A stretch of DNA of 7,436 nt. Source: Sphingomonadales bacterium. Lineage in GTDB: Bacteria; Pseudomonadota; Alphaproteobacteria; Sphingomonadales; Sphingomonadaceae. The stretch covers positions 1 through 7,436 of the forward strand of contig JAFKLV010000074.1 in the NCBI GenBank assembly GCA_017304125.1, written 5' to 3'. Shown in pieces: positions 5,859 through 7,436 of this stretch (the first letter of the stretch is position 1; each line of letters begins with the position of its first letter). The notes beneath the pieces were generated by a model. It was not told the origin of the DNA, made no database searches, and worked only from the letters and a program-made list of their open reading frames with translations. Position numbers and translations under genes: made by a program.

Positions 5859-7037
5859 ATGCACGTTCACCCATTGATCACCGATAGCGCGACGCTCGCC
5901 AACCTGTGCGCTCGCCTCGCCGACGCCCCCTTCATCTGCGTCGATACCGAGTTCATGCGCGAGAGCACCTATTGGCCCGAGCTGTGCCTGATCCAGATCG
6001 CCGACACCGAAGAGGCCGCCGCGATCGATCCCAAGGCGCCGGGGCTCGATATGACCCCGCTGCTCGATCTGCTCGTCAACAACGAGGAAGTGCTGAAGGT
6101 CTTCCACGCCGGCGGGCAGGATATCGAGATCATCTACAATCTCACCGGCAAGACCCCGCATCCCTTGTTCGACACGCAGGTCGCGGCGATGGCGCTCGGC
6201 CAGGGCGAGCAGATCGGCTATTCCAACCTCGTCGACAGCTGGCTCGGCATCCAGATCGACAAGGGCGCGCGCTTCACCGACTGGTCGCGCCGCCCGCTCG
6301 ATCAGCGCCAGGTCGATTATGCGATCGGCGACGTGACGCATCTGTCGAACATCTTCCCGCGGATGCTGGAGCGACTCAAGAAGACCGGGCGCGGCGCGTG
6401 GCTCGATCAGGAGATGGAGCGGCTGGCCGATGCCGCCAATTACGCCAACGATCCCGAGCTGGCGTGGAAGCGCGTGCGCATTTCCGGCCGCAAGCCCGAT
6501 GTGCTTGGGCGGCTGAAGGCGATCGCGCGCTGGCGCGAGATGGAGGCACGCGCCAAGGATCTGCCGCGCGGCCGCATCGTCAAGGACGAGACGCTGGCCG
6601 ATCTCGCTGGGCATCCGCCGAAGAAGCAGGCCGATCTCGCGCGGGTGCGCGGGCTCTCCGCGACCTGGGCGGCGAACGATATCGGCAAACGCCTGATGAC
6701 CGCGATCGCCGAGGCACAACCGATGTCGGCGAGCGAAATGCCGCCGCGCGACGATCGCAAGCCCGGGCTGGGCAAGGAAGGCGCGCTGGTCGCCGATCTG
6801 CTCAAGCTGCTGCTCAAGATCCGCGCGCGCGATATCGATGTCGCCCCGCGGCTGCTCGCGCGCGGCGAGGAGCTGGAGGCGCTGGCCGCGGGTGCGCGGG
6901 AAGGTCTAGCGATTCTAGAGGGTTGGCGTTATGACCAATTCGGGCGTGACGCGCTTGATCTGGTCGAGGGCCGATTGGGTTTCGCGGTTCAGGGCGGCAG
7001 GCTCAAGATGACGCGAACCGAGGGGAATGCCGGATGA
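5859..7037 (+). CDS. rnd: Ribonuclease D
   Basis: 392 residues, close to the usual RNase D length. It is a 3'-to-5' exoribonuclease that trims tRNA precursors and other stable RNAs in the cytoplasm. The DEDDy active site is complete: D29 and E31 in VDTEFMRE, D88 in HAGGQDIE, and Y154 and D158 in DYAIGDVTHL. An HRDC RNA-binding domain follows at roughly 208-290 (RKPDVLGRLKAIARWRE region), then a second helical segment to the C-terminus. The ATG at 5859 has only a weak GGGG (5847-5850) before it and may head a near-leaderless mRNA. The stop overlaps the next start as ATGA (7034-7037), so the small lipoprotein gene is translationally coupled. Codons at 6903-6959 are oddly rich in T/A third positions, including two CTA leucines. 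Confidence 0.96.
   Translation: MHVHPLITDSATLANLCARLADAPFICVDTEFMRESTYWPELCLIQIADTEEAAAIDPKAPGLDMTPLLDLLVNNEEVLKVFHAGGQDIEIIYNLTGKTPHPLFDTQVAAMALGQGEQIGYSNLVDSWLGIQIDKGARFTDWSRRPLDQRQVDYAIGDVTHLSNIFPRMLERLKKTGRGAWLDQEMERLADAANYANDPELAWKRVRISGRKPDVLGRLKAIARWREMEARAKDLPRGRIVKDETLADLAGHPPKKQADLARVRGLSATWAANDIGKRLMTAIAEAQPMSASEMPPRDDRKPGLGKEGALVADLLKLLLKIRARDIDVAPRLLARGEELEALAAGAREGLAILEGWRYDQFGRDALDLVEGRLGFAVQGGRLKMTRTEGNAG
7020..7025 (+). promoter_or_regulatory. Ribosome-binding site of the small lipoprotein gene
   Basis: GAGGGG within the last codons of rnd, eight bases before the ATG at 7034. It supports that start and frame over the overlapping ATG at 7027, whose frame encodes no signal sequence. 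Confidence 0.6.
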
Positions 7038-7321
7038 CCAAGGCCCTCTTTGCCGTCCTGCCGCTGATCGCGCTGGCCGGCTGTGTCGACGATCGGCCGG
7101 GGATGCCCGGCCCGGCGCGCCAATGCCGCGCCGATGCCGTTCAGCGCTTCGTCGGCGCGCCCTATCGCCCCGATCTCCAGCGCCGCGCGCGGCATATGTC
7201 GGGCGCGCGCAGCGTCCGCGTGCTCTATCCGGGGCAGGCCGCAACGATGGATTTCCGCGCCGACCGGCTCAACATCATGGTCGGCGAGCGCAATATCGTC
7301 CGCAGCCTCAACTGCGGGTAA
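7034..7321 (+). CDS. Lipoprotein with I78-family peptidase inhibitor fold
   Basis: 95 residues. The N-terminus MTKALFAVLPLIALAGC is a lipoprotein signal with lipobox LAGC, so C17 should be lipidated and the protein anchored in the cell envelope; with Val rather than Asp after the cysteine, export to the outer membrane is possible. The rest matches the small I78 inhibitor pattern as I recall it: an N-terminal cysteine (C31), a GAPY motif (41-44), SGARSVRVLYPGQAATMDF (56-74), then DRLNI and a C-terminal cysteine (C94). C31 and C94 may form a disulfide bond. Family members inhibit serine proteases; the target here is unknown. The gene overlaps the rnd stop by four bases and has its own ribosome-binding site, so the two are probably one operon. 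Confidence 0.82.
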   Translation: MTKALFAVLPLIALAGCVDDRPGMPGPARQCRADAVQRFVGAPYRPDLQRRARHMSGARSVRVLYPGQAATMDFRADRLNIMVGERNIVRSLNCG

Positions 7322-7339
7322 GCGCCCCGTAGAACAACG

Positions 7340-7381
7340 CCCTCTGCTCCCCTCCCTTGAACAAGGGAGGGGAGCAGAGGG
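7340..7381. repeat. 19-bp perfect palindrome between convergent genes
   Basis: The arms 7340-7358 and 7363-7381 are exact reverse complements with a four-base loop (GAAC). One arm is all pyrimidine except one G and the other all purine except one C. It starts 18 bases after the lipoprotein stop and ends one base before the stop codon of the next, minus-strand gene. No T-run follows on either strand. It probably ends or insulates transcription from both sides, or is a dispersed intergenic element; its sequence is unrelated to the palindrome at 3127-3155. Confidence 0.8.
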
Positions 7382-7382
7382 A

Positions 7383-7436
7383 TTAGGCCGTCAGGATCGG
7401 CGTCCGCCCCAGCGCGGTCGCGAGCGCATTGTGGCG
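7383..7436 (-). CDS. C-terminal end of an unidentified minus-strand gene (partial)
   Basis: Reading leftwards from the window edge, 17 codons encode RHNALATALGRTPILTA followed by TAA (7385-7383). The frame is open to the edge, uses GC-rich codons like the other genes, and its stop lies directly beside the palindrome, as expected for the 3' end of a convergent gene. The peptide is too short to assign to a family. A chance open frame of 54 bases cannot be excluded. Confidence 0.45.
   Translation of the reverse strand, partial: RHNALATALGRTPILTA

Noticed and set aside
3974..5887. A 637-codon open frame antisense to all of aspS
   Set aside because: Its codons are exact reverse complements of aspS codons. 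Stops there require TTA, CTA or TCA in aspS, which are rare in such GC-rich genes, so the frame stays open by composition. Its translation is low-complexity and matches no family I know.
7027..7332. A frame starting at ATG 7027 over the lipoprotein gene
   Set aside because: It overlaps the I78 lipoprotein in another frame, lacks its signal peptide and conserved motifs, and is arginine-rich.
1..7436. Mobile element, CRISPR array, tRNA, toxin-antitoxin pair or defence system
   Set aside because: No transposase or integrase motifs, regularly spaced repeats, tRNA-like folds or effector domains were seen. The RatA-like gene has no antitoxin neighbour.

Overview
This is a high-GC window from an alphaproteobacterium, most likely a sphingomonad (Sphingomonas or a close relative). 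The inference rests on the codon use, the Coq10/RatA-lipA arrangement, the AspRS type and the GC-rich palindromes between genes; no rRNA or other taxonomic marker is present. Nearly all of it is ordinary chromosomal housekeeping sequence. I see no mobile element, CRISPR array, tRNA, rRNA or defence system.

Layout. Positions 2-1047 (+) carry the end of an exported protein with four cysteines, overlapping (ATGA) a stand-alone CinA/PncC-type amidase. Converging on it from the right are lipA (lipoyl synthase) and, overlapping lipA's stop, a Coq10/RatA-like START-domain protein that begins with TTG and whose tail overlaps the end of the amidase gene by 73 bases. A 115-base divergent gap separates lipA from a beta-carbonic anhydrase (2486-3118, +). 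A 12-bp palindrome lies between that gene and the converging ppk2-type polyphosphate kinase (3165-3935, -). ppk2 follows aspS (3992-5791, -), probably in one operon. Divergent from aspS is rnd (RNase D, 5859-7037, +), which overlaps (ATGA) a small lipoprotein with an I78 peptidase-inhibitor fold. A 19-bp perfect palindrome follows, then the last 17 codons of an unidentified minus-strand gene.

How the genes relate. The themes are cofactor and energy metabolism (lipoate, probable ubiquinone handling, pyridine-nucleotide salvage, polyphosphate/nucleotide balance), CO2/bicarbonate exchange, aspartyl-tRNA synthesis and RNA processing. Operon-like coupling is visible at three overlaps: 511-514, 1453-1466 and 7034-7037.

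The signals most worth a second look are small and regulatory. The ppk2 start codon sits in an 11-bp inverted repeat whose other arm carries the start of a 26-codon upstream reading frame. The lipA and rnd start codons lie within 7-9 bases of plausible -10 elements, which suggests leaderless or near-leaderless mRNAs. The aspartyl-tRNA synthetase has residues of the non-discriminating type. No previously undescribed multi-gene system is evident.
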